This document shows, piece by piece, positions 23,369 to 31,039 of a DNA stretch of 64,000 nt (its first letter is position 1; every line of letters begins with the position of its first letter). The notes below the pieces were generated by a model. That model did no database searches. It was not told the origin of the DNA and worked only from the letters and a program-made list of their open reading frames with translations. The translations under genes were made by a program, and so were the position numbers. This stretch comes from Streptomyces cucumeris (GTDB lineage: Bacteria; Actinomycetota; Actinomycetes; Streptomycetales; Streptomycetaceae). The stretch spans positions 1-64,000 of the forward strand of contig NZ_JANCLX010000039.1 of assembly GCF_024295805.1 (NCBI RefSeq). The letters run 5' to 3'.

Positions 23369-24934
23369 TCACGTCGGTGGATTTCCATGTTTTCGCGCAG
23401 GCAGCGGGGCATGTTTGGTGCGCAGCATCTCCAGCGCCGCGATGAGGGTCTGCCGGGTGAGTGCCGGATCGATGACATCGTCCACGAGTCCGCGCTCGGC
23501 CGCGTAGTAGGGATGCATCAGCTCCGCCGCATACTCCTTGACCAGCTGGCCGCGTACGGTGCCGGGGTCCTCGGCGGCGGCGATCCGGCGGCGGAAGACC
23601 ACATTGGCCGCGGCCTCGGCGCCCATCACCGCGATCTCGTTGGTCGGCCAGGCGAACGACAGATCGCAGCCGATGGAGCGGGAGTCCATCACGATGTACG
23701 CCCCGCCGTACGCCTTGCGCAGGATGAGCTGGATACGCGGCACGGTCGCGTTGCAGTACGCGTAGAGCAGCTTGGCGCCGTGCCGGATGATGCCGCCATG
23801 CTCCTGGTCCACACCGGGCAGGAAGCCGGGTACGTCCACCAGCGTGACCAGCGGGATGTTGAACGCGTCGCAGAACTGGACGAACCGGGCCGCCTTCTCG
23901 GAGGACTCGATGTCCAGCACCCCGGCCAGGGCCAGCGGCTGGTTGGCGACCACGCCCACCAGCCGGCCGTCCAGCCGGGCCAGGGTGCACAGCACACTGG
24001 TGGCCCAGCGCTCGTGCACCTCCATGTGCTCACCGTCGTCGACGATCTCCTCGATGACCGCGCGCATGTCGTACGGCTGGTTGCCGTGCAGCGGCACCAG
24101 GTCCAGCAGCGCGTCACAGCGGCGGTCGCGCGGATCGTCGCACGGCACCGGCGGCGGGGTCTCCCGGTTGCTCGCGGGCAGCAGCGAGAGCAGATAGCGC
24201 ACCTCCTCCAGACAGCTCGCCTCGTCGTCGTAGGCGAAGTGGGCCACCCCGGAGGTTTCGGCGTGCACATCGGCGCCGCCGAGCCCGTTCTGCGAGACCT
24301 TCTCCCCCGTCACCGCCTGGACCACATCGGGTCCGGTGATGAACATCTGCGAGGTCTCCCGGACCATGAACACGAAGTCGGTGAGGGCCGGGGAGTACGC
24401 GGCGCCGCCCGCGCACGGCCCGAGCATCACGCTGATCTGCGGGATCACCCCCGAGGCACGGGTGTTGCGCTCGAAGATGCCGCCGTAGCCCGCGAGCGCG
24501 GAGACGCCCTCCTGGATGCGTGCGCCCGCGCCGTCGTTGAGGGAGACCAGCGGTGCCCCGGCGGCCAGCGCCCGGTCCATCAGCTTGTGGATCTTCTGGG
24601 CGTGGGCCTCGCCGAGCGCCCCGCCGAAGATCCGGAAGTCATGGGCGAAGGCGAAGACCGTACGGCCGTGCACCGTGCCCCAGCCGGTGATCACACCGTC
24701 GGTGTACGGCCGCTTGTCCTCCAGGCCGAACCCGCTGGCCCGGTGCCTGCGTAACGGCTCCAGCTCGGTGAACGACCCCTCGTCGAACAGCAGCGAGAGC
24801 CGTTCGCGCACGGTCAGCTTGCCCTTGCCGTGCTGGGCCGCGGTGGCCCGGGGGTCCCCCGCGCGCACCTCGTCCTTGAGCCGGTGCAGCGCGGCCACCC
24901 GGGTCCGGGCACCGGCCGTGTCGCTCTCCGCCAT
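23369..24934 (-). CDS. Acyl-CoA carboxylase beta subunit (carboxyltransferase; TTA codon)
   Basis: 521 aa PccB/AccD-type carboxyltransferase. RLSLLFDEGSFTELEPL, GGAYSPALTDFVFMV, DVPGFLPGVDQEHGGIIRHG and AYGGAYIVMDS are conserved biotin- and acyl-CoA-binding regions (crotonase fold). Start ATG 24934 has GGGGGA upstream; the longer reading frame upstream has no site. A TTA codon at 24752-24754 (EPLRRHR) is unusual for a housekeeping carboxylase and ties the gene to the specialised cluster. With the biotin carboxylase leaving the window at base 1 it would make malonyl-CoA for the PKS; an epsilon subunit is not seen. Confidence 0.94.
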   Translation of the reverse strand: MAESDTAGARTRVAALHRLKDEVRAGDPRATAAQHGKGKLTVRERLSLLFDEGSFTELEPLRRHRASGFGLEDKRPYTDGVITGWGTVHGRTVFAFAHDFRIFGGALGEAHAQKIHKLMDRALAAGAPLVSLNDGAGARIQEGVSALAGYGGIFERNTRASGVIPQISVMLGPCAGGAAYSPALTDFVFMVRETSQMFITGPDVVQAVTGEKVSQNGLGGADVHAETSGVAHFAYDDEASCLEEVRYLLSLLPASNRETPPPVPCDDPRDRRCDALLDLVPLHGNQPYDMRAVIEEIVDDGEHMEVHERWATSVLCTLARLDGRLVGVVANQPLALAGVLDIESSEKAARFVQFCDAFNIPLVTLVDVPGFLPGVDQEHGGIIRHGAKLLYAYCNATVPRIQLILRKAYGGAYIVMDSRSIGCDLSFAWPTNEIAVMGAEAAANVVFRRRIAAAEDPGTVRGQLVKEYAAELMHPYYAAERGLVDDVIDPALTRQTLIAALEMLRTKHAPLPARKHGNPPT

Positions 24935-25087
24935 GAGACATCCCCCCGTGGATCTCCGGGCGCGCACGGTGTGCGGCCCGTCGTCAGGGTAGGAACGGGC
25001 TGTAAGCCGCTGGTAGAGAATCGCTCGAGGATGACCGCAAGAGGCCACCGGACCCCTTGCGCACCGGAGGGTGATGGCCACCGGATG

Positions 25088-26080
25088 TCAGCGGGCCGCG
25101 CTGTCGGGGGGCGAGGGGGGCGGCTTGGGCGGTTCGCCGAGTATGCCGAGTTCACCGGCTCGTACCCCCGCCTGGAAGCGGGAACTTGCCTCCAGCAGCT
25201 CCAGGATCCCGGTGACGTAGCGGCGGTAGGTGCGCACCGAGATCGCCAGATCGCGGGCCGCGGCCTCGTCGGTGACACCGTCCCGCAGCCGGGCCAGCAC
25301 CCGGCGCACCATCTCGGTACGGGCCCGGTTGCCGAAGTCCAGGGGGCGGGCGGCGGGTACGGCGCCCGCCCAGATGGTCCCGAACATGCCGTACAGGGAG
25401 CCGACCACCAGCGGGTCCTGGACCACCGAGGTCCGCCGCCCCTCCTCGGTCTCGGTGCACACCAGCGCGGTCCGGCCGTCGGCGATGACCGCGGTGGGCA
25501 GGGCGACGGCCGCGGTACGCACCTGCGGGGGGCACGGGTGGGGGCTCCGGCCCCCGACACCCCCGCTCCCGCCCGCGCCCCCGCCCGGGTTTCCGCTCCC
25601 GCCCGCGCCGGACGTTCCGGTACGCGCCGCCCCGGAACCGGCCGCGCCGGACGCCCCGGACGCCCCCGCCGCGCCGTCCGCCGTCCGTTCGGCCCCCGGC
25701 AGCGGTACGGACACCGGGGCGGGCCCCGGCGGCGGACCGCCACCGGGGCCGGATCTGCCGCGCAGCACCCGCACCCGCACCCCGCCGTCGAGATCGGTCA
25801 GCAGCGCGCCCAGCGCCCCGTGGACCGGTGCCATCCGCGCCGAGGCGTCCGGGAACACCGCGTCCACCCCCCGCCGGGCCTGCGTGATCACTTGCTCAGC
25901 GGCGGCCAGAAAGGCGGAATCCTCTATTCCCACCTCGGTGAACTGCGCATGCCGGGAGCGCCGGGCGCGGTGTTCCACCACGGTGGACTCGATGAGCGCC
26001 CGCACCTCCCGCAGCGTCCGGTCCAGCACGTCCCCCGTATGCGTGGCCTCCGGCCCCGGATCGCGTCCGCGGTCGTCCAT
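25088..26080 (-). CDS. LuxR-type regulator, second in cluster
   Basis: 330 aa from ATG 26080 (GGGGGAG just before it). The C-terminal HTH reads DEAAARDLAISVRTYRRYVT and ELLEASSRFQAGVRAGELG, closely parallel to the other two cluster regulators. The N-terminal half starts with LREVRALIESTVVEHRARRS, the shared sensor helix. An insertion of about 65 residues rich in Gly, Ala and Pro (about 155-205) separates the halves and is unique to this copy. It lies downstream of the third LuxR gene and upstream of the carboxylase gene on the same strand, so the two regulators are probably co-transcribed. Confidence 0.87.
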   Translation of the reverse strand: MDDRGRDPGPEATHTGDVLDRTLREVRALIESTVVEHRARRSRHAQFTEVGIEDSAFLAAAEQVITQARRGVDAVFPDASARMAPVHGALGALLTDLDGGVRVRVLRGRSGPGGGPPPGPAPVSVPLPGAERTADGAAGASGASGAAGSGAARTGTSGAGGSGNPGGGAGGSGGVGGRSPHPCPPQVRTAAVALPTAVIADGRTALVCTETEEGRRTSVVQDPLVVGSLYGMFGTIWAGAVPAARPLDFGNRARTEMVRRVLARLRDGVTDEAAARDLAISVRTYRRYVTGILELLEASSRFQAGVRAGELGILGEPPKPPPSPPDSAAR

Positions 26081-26139
26081 CTCCCCCACACTTCTTGCCC
26101 GAGTTCTGCCCGATGACGTGGTCAAGGTCGCGAGCACTG

Positions 26140-26937
26140 TCAGGGACGGCTGGGCAGCAGCCCCATTTCCACCGCCCGTACCCCTGCCTGGAAGCGGGAG
26201 TTGGCCCCCAGCTCCCGCATGATCTCCGCGACGTAGCGCCGATAGGTGCGCAGGGAAACCTGCATCTCCCGGGCCGCCACCTCATCGGTGTGGCCGGTGC
26301 GCAGACATTCCAGTATTTGGCGGGCCGAATCCCGGCACAGCCGTCCGCCGAGCCGCGGATATTCCGCGAGCCCCACCGCGTTCCCCCAGGCCCCGGTGAA
26401 CATCAGCTCCAGGGCCCGCACCGTGGCGGGGTCCTCCACCAGGGTCGCCTGCCGTCCGCCGCCCCCGCCGCGTACGTAGACGAGCTGACCGTCGATCAGC
26501 AGGGCCTCGGTCGGCCCGCCGTCGCCGACCCGGACCTCGCACCGCGGATCGGTGCGCGCCAGCGCGCGTATCGCGTTGGCGGAGGCGGCCCGCTCCCTGC
26601 AGAGCAACCGCACCGCCACATTCCGGCGGGCTCCCCTGGCGGGCCGGGCGAGCGCCGCGCAGACGGCGTCCGTCTGCTCCTCGCCGCCCGACATGACCAC
26701 CTGTACGGTCCGCTCGGCGCCGTCGACGAGTGTGTCGACGACCTCCGCGAGCGGCACCTTCTCCAGAGCCGTCCCCGCCCAGGAGTCCTGGGCCAGCTCC
26801 CGGCGGTGCCGTACGACCGTCGACTCGATCAGGTCGCGCGCGGCGAGCAGGGCGCGCTCCACGTAGTCGGGGGCCATGGCCGGAGCGGCTGCCGCACTCT
26901 CGGAAGGACGCTCGGATACGCGGACAAGACCTACCAT
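26140..26937 (-). CDS. LuxR-type regulator, third in cluster
   Basis: 265 aa. ATG at 26937 has GGGGAAG four bases upstream; ATG at 26877 is an alternative. The sensor helix LLAARDLIESTVVRHRRELA is homologous to the neighbouring regulator, and the C-terminus has DEVAAREMQVSLRTYRRYVA with MRELGANSRFQAGVRAVEMG. Three paralogous LuxR regulators in one cluster suggest duplication followed by division of labour. The stop is 59 bases before the start of the second regulator. Confidence 0.87.
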   Translation of the reverse strand: MVGLVRVSERPSESAAAAPAMAPDYVERALLAARDLIESTVVRHRRELAQDSWAGTALEKVPLAEVVDTLVDGAERTVQVVMSGGEEQTDAVCAALARPARGARRNVAVRLLCRERAASANAIRALARTDPRCEVRVGDGGPTEALLIDGQLVYVRGGGGGRQATLVEDPATVRALELMFTGAWGNAVGLAEYPRLGGRLCRDSARQILECLRTGHTDEVAAREMQVSLRTYRRYVAEIMRELGANSRFQAGVRAVEMGLLPSRP

Positions 26938-27341
26938 GACTTCCCCAGAGGGCTTCAGAGACTTACTCTTTCAAATACCGGCCTGGTTCTCGTATTTCCA
27001 TTGCCTCAAATAGCGAGGCAGCATTGCGCGAAATCAACATCGACAGTAATTCGCACACAGCGACGGCGTCAACGCGGGGCGTAAGGTAAAGAGTTGACCA
27101 AACGGTGCGTGGCGATCCGGCGTACATGACTCCGTACGCACCCGGATGATTCCAACTGTCAACAAGTTACGGGAACCGCGGGGGCGTACGCGGGGCGGAC
27201 GCACACAGTGCAGCGGGCCCGCGACACCCCGCGACCGGCCGTGACCGGTCCTGTCCGGTTGCTGCCAGGGCCGTAACCAATGGGAGATCACCCCCGTCCG
27301 GGGGTGACAGCAGAGACTCGCGGCCCCTGCGGGCCTGGGGG
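26938..27341. other. 404-base region without a convincing gene; two inverted repeats
   Basis: The stretch marks the end of the polyketide locus. Short open frames here have no coding bias and no family match. TGCCTC-N7-GAGGCA occurs at 27002-27020, upstream of the third LuxR gene, in locally AT-rich sequence that probably includes its promoter. A perfect 9-bp stem with a 2-base loop, TCACCCCCG-TC-CGGGGGTGA at 27288-27307, lies 35 bases beyond the stop of the 27342-27743 gene and could be its terminator. Confidence 0.5.
27288..27307 (-). terminator. Hairpin after the amyloid-motif gene
   Basis: Perfect 9-bp inverted repeat TCACCCCCG/CGGGGGTGA with a TC loop, 35 bases past the minus-strand stop at 27342. 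No T-tract. It could alternatively be an operator. Confidence 0.45.
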
Positions 27342-27743
27342 TCAGCGGCCGCCGAAGCTGATCGGCCCGTTGAAGTCCCGGCCCTGGATGACCGGACCGG
27401 TGATGTGGGCGTCCCCGGAGACCGTGTTGTACACCGTGCTCGTCTCGTCCTCGCCGTCCGCAGCGCCGTACCGGCGCATCCACGCCGCGAGGTCACGTCC
27501 GAAGTCCGGGTCCTGACGGGCCCGTTCGGCCAGCAGCTCGGCCAGCCGGCGCAGCCGCTCGGCGTCGTCGCGCGGAATGACCACCGGTCCGGGGTCGTCG
27601 GCCGTGCCGTCCTCACCGCGCCGCAGCGCCCTGCGGGCCAGTGCGCCCAGGGAGTCCAGAGCTCGCCGTCCGGCCTCGCCCCCGGCCCCCGACACGGCCG
27701 CGTTGACCGCCGTGACCAGCGCGCCCGCCGTCACCGGATCCAT
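27342..27743 (-). CDS. Small protein with C-terminal RHIM/BASS-like amyloid motif
   Basis: 133 aa, family not recognised. The N-terminal 1-45 is an Ala-rich helix, the middle (57-95) is a charged helical segment (ERLRRLAELLAERAR, DFGRDLAAWMRRYG), and the last 28 residues contain NTVSGDAHITGPVIQGRDFN followed by GPISF. The Asn-x-x-Ser-Gly / Gly-Pro-Val-x-Gln-Gly / Gly-Pro spacing resembles bacterial amyloid signalling sequences (BASS3) and metazoan RHIM/fungal PP motifs, which pass a templated fold from NLR-type sensors to effectors. No NLR gene is in the window. GGGGTGG precedes ATG. Function is inferred only from the motif. Confidence 0.72.
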   Translation of the reverse strand: MDPVTAGALVTAVNAAVSGAGGEAGRRALDSLGALARRALRRGEDGTADDPGPVVIPRDDAERLRRLAELLAERARQDPDFGRDLAAWMRRYGAADGEDETSTVYNTVSGDAHITGPVIQGRDFNGPISFGGR

Positions 27744-27793
27744 GGTCCACCCCCTGCTTCAGGTCGCGGACACCACGCTACCGGCGCCGTGGG

Positions 27794-28195
27794 TCAGGGA
27801 TCCACCGCTTCGGCGCGGAGGGTGAACCAGACCGTCTTGCCGGTGGGGGTGAGATCGGTGCCCCAGGTGTGGGCCGTCTTGCTCAGCAGGAACATCCCGC
27901 GCCCGCTCTCGGACAGGAAGTCGGGCTCCTTGACCACCGGCAGCCCCGACTCGGTGTCGCTGACCGCGGCGTATATCCCGTGCGGCCGCTCCTCCAGGGC
28001 GAGTACGCAGTCGGGCGAGGCGGCATGCTTGTGCACATTCGACAGCAGCTCGGTGACACACATCGCGGCGGCGGTGATCAGCTCGTCACGACCCCACAGA
28101 CGCAGCCGCGCGCCCACCGCGCGGCGCACATCGGCGAGGGTCTGCGGATGGACGCGGAGGCGCAGTTCGTATCGCTGCCAGGTGTTCTCAGCCAT
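27794..28195 (-). CDS. HATPase_c anti-sigma-like regulator (RsbW/SpoIIAB type)
   Basis: 133 aa GHKL ATPase domain. The N-box is CVTELLSNVHKHA (about 55-67), the G1 box is VSDTESG and the G2-like region SGRGMFLLSKTAHTWG. Such stand-alone kinase/ATPase domains in Streptomyces are anti-sigma-factor-like or conservon partners. It is divergent from the XRE-DUF5753 gene at 28349, the usual arrangement. The start ATG at 28195 was chosen because the longer frame overlaps no domain. Confidence 0.85.
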   Translation of the reverse strand: MAENTWQRYELRLRVHPQTLADVRRAVGARLRLWGRDELITAAAMCVTELLSNVHKHAASPDCVLALEERPHGIYAAVSDTESGLPVVKEPDFLSESGRGMFLLSKTAHTWGTDLTPTGKTVWFTLRAEAVDP

Positions 28196-28348
28196 ATGGT
28201 CCGGGGCCCCTCCAACGCACGGCGCGTGCCGCCTCACCTGAGCGATCCTGTCCCATGCGCGTGCGACTCGCAATGTTTCGACCCGGCGGCGCAAGACTGG
28301 CATATGCCCTCAGCGCACCCCTTGTTGGCGATACGTCAGACTGGCGAC

Positions 28349-29431
28349 ATGTCCTACCAGCCAGTGCCCACGGTCCGGCGCAGGCGCCTGGGGTCCGCAC
28401 TGCGCAGGCTGCGCACGGAGGCGGGGATGACGCTGGACGCGGCCGCCGACGCCCTGAACGCCGAGCAGAACGGCTCGGCGCACGCCCGCCACTGGACCGC
28501 GCCGAAGCTCTCCCGGATCGAGAACGCCAACGCCACGCTCCGCACCGCCGAGGTCGGCACCCTGCTGCGGGCGTACGCGATCGACGACGCCGACGTCCGT
28601 GCCGCGCTTGAGCTCCTGGCCGGCCAGGCGGCCAAGGACGCGGCGCAGCGCGGCTGGTGGCGGACCTACCGCGGGGTGGTCGCACCCGCCTACGCCGACT
28701 ACATCTCCCTGGAGTCGGACGCGGAGTCCGTCCGCGACTACGCCCCGCTGGTCCTGCCGGGTCTGCTGCAGACACCCGACTACGCGCGCGCGACGATCGC
28801 CGCCCAGGCGGTGCCCCGCAGCGCCGCCGAGGTCGACGCGCTCGCCGAGGTGCGGCTCGCCCGCCAGGCCGTGCTCACCCGGCCGACCGCCCCGCTCAGA
28901 CTCTGGGCCGTCATCCACGAGGCCACCCTGCGCCGCCGGTTCACCGGCCGCCCGGCCCTCATGGCCACCCAGCTCGGACGGCTGCTGGAGATGGCCCACT
29001 GGCCCACGGTCACGCTCCAGGTGATGGCGCTGGACGCCGCCCCCAACCCCGGTGACGCGGGCGCGTTCACCCTGGTCGGCTTCCGGGGTCCGCTGCCGGA
29101 CGTGGTCACCCAGGAGAACGTCTGCGGTCCGACCTATGTCGAGGGCGCCGACGACGTCCACCTCTTCGCCGACGCCTTCGGCCGGATCGTGGACAGCGCG
29201 CTGTCGGCGGAGGCCACCGTGGCGCTGATCGCCGGCCTGGCCGGTGACGGTGCGGTGCCGTCCGGACGGCACCGCACCCCTGGCTCCCGCCTCGCTCAGA
29301 ACTGGACGTCCGAGCAGGCGGAGGAAGCCTTGCCGGTGTGCGCGACCGTCCACACGGCGAGGATCAGATGCCTACCGCTCTTCCCGGCCGGCAGTGTGCC
29401 CGCATGGGAGAGCGAGGACGGCGGCCGCTGA
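28349..29431 (+). CDS. XRE-family regulator with DUF5753, C-terminal extension antisense to LPMO gene
   Basis: 360 aa. HTH_31-type XRE domain at about 12-75 (LGSALRRLRTEAGMTLDAAA, KLSRIENANATLRTAEV) and DUF5753 from about 110 (YADYISLESDAESVRDYAPL, VLPGLLQTPDYARA, LRLWAVIHEATLRRRF). DUF5753 proteins normally stop shortly after the AFGRIVDSALS/ALI region; here about 60 extra residues run into the reverse complement of the AA10 monooxygenase gene, overlapping it by 136 bases. The tail is low in family features, so loss of the original stop codon is likely. Divergent from a HATPase gene. Confidence 0.88.
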   Translation: MSYQPVPTVRRRRLGSALRRLRTEAGMTLDAAADALNAEQNGSAHARHWTAPKLSRIENANATLRTAEVGTLLRAYAIDDADVRAALELLAGQAAKDAAQRGWWRTYRGVVAPAYADYISLESDAESVRDYAPLVLPGLLQTPDYARATIAAQAVPRSAAEVDALAEVRLARQAVLTRPTAPLRLWAVIHEATLRRRFTGRPALMATQLGRLLEMAHWPTVTLQVMALDAAPNPGDAGAFTLVGFRGPLPDVVTQENVCGPTYVEGADDVHLFADAFGRIVDSALSAEATVALIAGLAGDGAVPSGRHRTPGSRLAQNWTSEQAEEALPVCATVHTARIRCLPLFPAGSVPAWESEDGGR

Positions 29432-29889
29432 CCGTGGTACGGCACGGTCAGGAACGGCTGCGGCTCCAGGCTCGAACGGGACAGCCGCCGGCCGGGATCC
29501 CATCCGTTCCTGGTGATGTAGTAGCGGAAGTCGGTGGTCGCGTGCGAGGCGGTGAAGCGCCAGTTGAACGTGTAGCTCTGCCCCGCGCCGACCCGGGTCG
29601 CGGGCCAGTTGCCGCCCCGCGGATCGTCGAGCTGCGCGAACCGGCTGTTCCCGCCCGCGCAGATCAGCCCGTCCGCGGGCCCGCCCGCCGGGAACCCCTT
29701 CGGGCCCTCGACGCTCTGCGGTTCGTACTGGATGGCCCCGCACCCGGTGACGGTGCCGTTGGCACACAGCTTCTGGCGGCTGATGGGTGAGTCGGTGTAC
29801 CCGTGGCTTGAAGCGCTGCCGCCGGTCGCGAGGACGGAGACCGCCGCGAGACCGATGCCGATGACAGCAGCGCGGATCTTCTTGCGCAT
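29296..29889 (-). CDS. AA10 lytic polysaccharide monooxygenase (chitin/cellulose-binding secreted protein)
   Basis: 197 aa. A Tat/Sec-like signal peptide (MRKKIRAAVIGIGL...) ends at SASS, giving mature His29 as the first residue (HGYTDSP), the first copper ligand of the histidine brace; the second is His116 in FTASHATTDF. CANGTVTGCG and ICAGGNSRF provide conserved cysteines. AGGAG precedes the ATG. It oxidatively cleaves crystalline chitin or cellulose outside the cell. Single domain, no extra carbohydrate-binding module. The 3' end overlaps the convergent XRE gene. Confidence 0.93.
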   Translation of the reverse strand: MRKKIRAAVIGIGLAAVSVLATGGSASSHGYTDSPISRQKLCANGTVTGCGAIQYEPQSVEGPKGFPAGGPADGLICAGGNSRFAQLDDPRGGNWPATRVGAGQSYTFNWRFTASHATTDFRYYITRNGWDPGRRLSRSSLEPQPFLTVPYHGQRPPSSLSHAGTLPAGKSGRHLILAVWTVAHTGKASSACSDVQF

Positions 29890-30063
29890 GCTTCGCTCCT
29901 GAAGACGTGGGGAGTCCATGAGCCGTGCACTGCGGTCTAGACCAAGTCCGAGATTAGCGAGCAGTTTTGGACATGTCCATACCAATGAGCCGACCCCGCC
30001 CCTGACCCGACCCCACTGGTCAGGAGCACCCTCCGGGGTCCGGTAGGATTCACACGTCAGCAG

Positions 30064-30137
30064 GCGCCGCTAGCTCAGTTGGTTAGAGCAGCTGACTCTT
30101 AATCAGCGGGTCCGGGGTTCGAGTCCCTGGCGGCGCA
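30064..30137 (+). tRNA. tRNA-Lys (anticodon CTT)
   Basis: A 74-base cloverleaf: acceptor GCGCCGC pairs with GCGGCGC, D-loop AGTTGGTTAGAGC, anticodon stem CTGACT-CTT-AATCAG, T arm with GGTTCGAGTCC. The 3' CCA is not encoded (ACCT follows). Anticodon CTT reads AAG lysine codons, the major lysine codon in this high-GC genome. Confidence 0.97.
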
Positions 30138-30157
30138 CCTTGGCTTACGCCACTGAC

Positions 30158-30189
30158 CTGGGGTTTCTCGGTTCACCGAGAAACCCCAG
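30158..30189 (+). terminator. Strong hairpin terminator after tRNA-Lys
   Basis: Perfect 14-bp stem CTGGGGTTTCTCGG / CCGAGAAACCCCAG with a TTCA loop, 20 bases after the tRNA 3' end. It is the clearest intrinsic-type terminator in the first half of the window, though the downstream T-run is weak. Confidence 0.85.
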
Positions 30190-30318
30190 TCGCATTTCCG
30201 GCCCCCACCGCCGACCCCGGCGCACCTCACCCCACCCCCCACACCACCTTGCCGTGCGCCGCCACCCGTATACACTCCGTGACGACCCTGTGCACGGCCA
30301 TATCGAGTGGGGGATGAG

Positions 30319-30984
30319 ATGGCACGGACCTGGGAGGCGGACCCCTCCGCGTCTCCCCGACCCCCCGCGCTCGCCCCCGAACGGGGCGAACGGCTCACCC
30401 GCGACGCCTACAAACGTGACTTCCGGGAGCGCGAGGCGAGTGTCCGCGACACCGCTTCATGGAAGCTGGAGCGCCGTCAGCACTTCGAGGAACAGGGCAG
30501 CCCCAGCCGGGAGGCCCTGCGACGGGGCGCGTGGGAGGAGGCACTCGCGCTCCTCGAAGACCGCCGCGACACCTTGCGCACGGTCGCCGAGGAGGACGCG
30601 CGGCGCGGCCACGCCTTCCACCGGGTGCGGGTGGTCGACCAGCCGCTGACGCCCTATGTGCAGTGGGAGCTCCACTCCCACCGTCAGCATGCCGAGCACG
30701 GGGAGCGCATCCGCGTCGTCACCACCGAACAGGTGGCATCCGCCGAAGCCGGCGGTCCGCTGCCGGAAATCGTGGTGCTCGGCGGCAGCACGCTCTTCCA
30801 GGTGCTCTACGACGACACCGGCGCCACCATCGGCGCGATCCGCTGGACCGACCCCGACGCCATCAAGCCATGGGCCCGGTACATCGAGGAGCTCTACGGC
30901 GCGGGTGAGGACATCGCGTCGTACTTCGACCGTGAGGTGACACCCCTGCAGCCGCCGCGATGCGGCACGGGCCAGGGCGGCTGA
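30319..30984 (+). CDS. DUF6879-like protein
   Basis: 221 aa, cytoplasmic, no membrane segment. A charged helical N-terminus (RDAYKRDFREREASVRD) precedes the conserved-looking core with HRVRVVDQPLTPYVQWELH and IRVVTTEQVAS, then EIVVLGGSTLFQVLYDDTG and PWARYIEELY. This matches the DUF6879 family that accompanies XRE/DUF397 regulators in Streptomyces. ATG 30319 has GGGGGAT upstream. Role unknown. Confidence 0.72.
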   Translation: MARTWEADPSASPRPPALAPERGERLTRDAYKRDFREREASVRDTASWKLERRQHFEEQGSPSREALRRGAWEEALALLEDRRDTLRTVAEEDARRGHAFHRVRVVDQPLTPYVQWELHSHRQHAEHGERIRVVTTEQVASAEAGGPLPEIVVLGGSTLFQVLYDDTGATIGAIRWTDPDAIKPWARYIEELYGAGEDIASYFDREVTPLQPPRCGTGQGG

Positions 30985-30990
30985 CGTGGT

Positions 30991-31020
30991 GGAGCCCCGG
31001 CGCGCAGGCGCCGGGGCTCC
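30991..31020. terminator. Bidirectional terminator hairpin
   Basis: A 13-bp perfect stem GGAGCCCCGGCGC / GCGCCGGGGCTCC with loop GCAG between two convergent genes (ends at 30984 and 31040). Confidence 0.8.
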
Positions 31021-31039
31021 GGGGTGTCCTGGTTCTGGA

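Noticed and set aside
27034..27616. Two overlapping 149-codon minus-strand frames
   Set aside because: They overlap each other and the better-supported 27342-27743 gene in a different frame, show no domain, and the codon usage is not typical.
30307..30318. GTG start 12 bases upstream for the DUF6879-like gene
   Set aside because: ATG 30319 has a better placed G-rich ribosome site; the four extra residues would overlap it.
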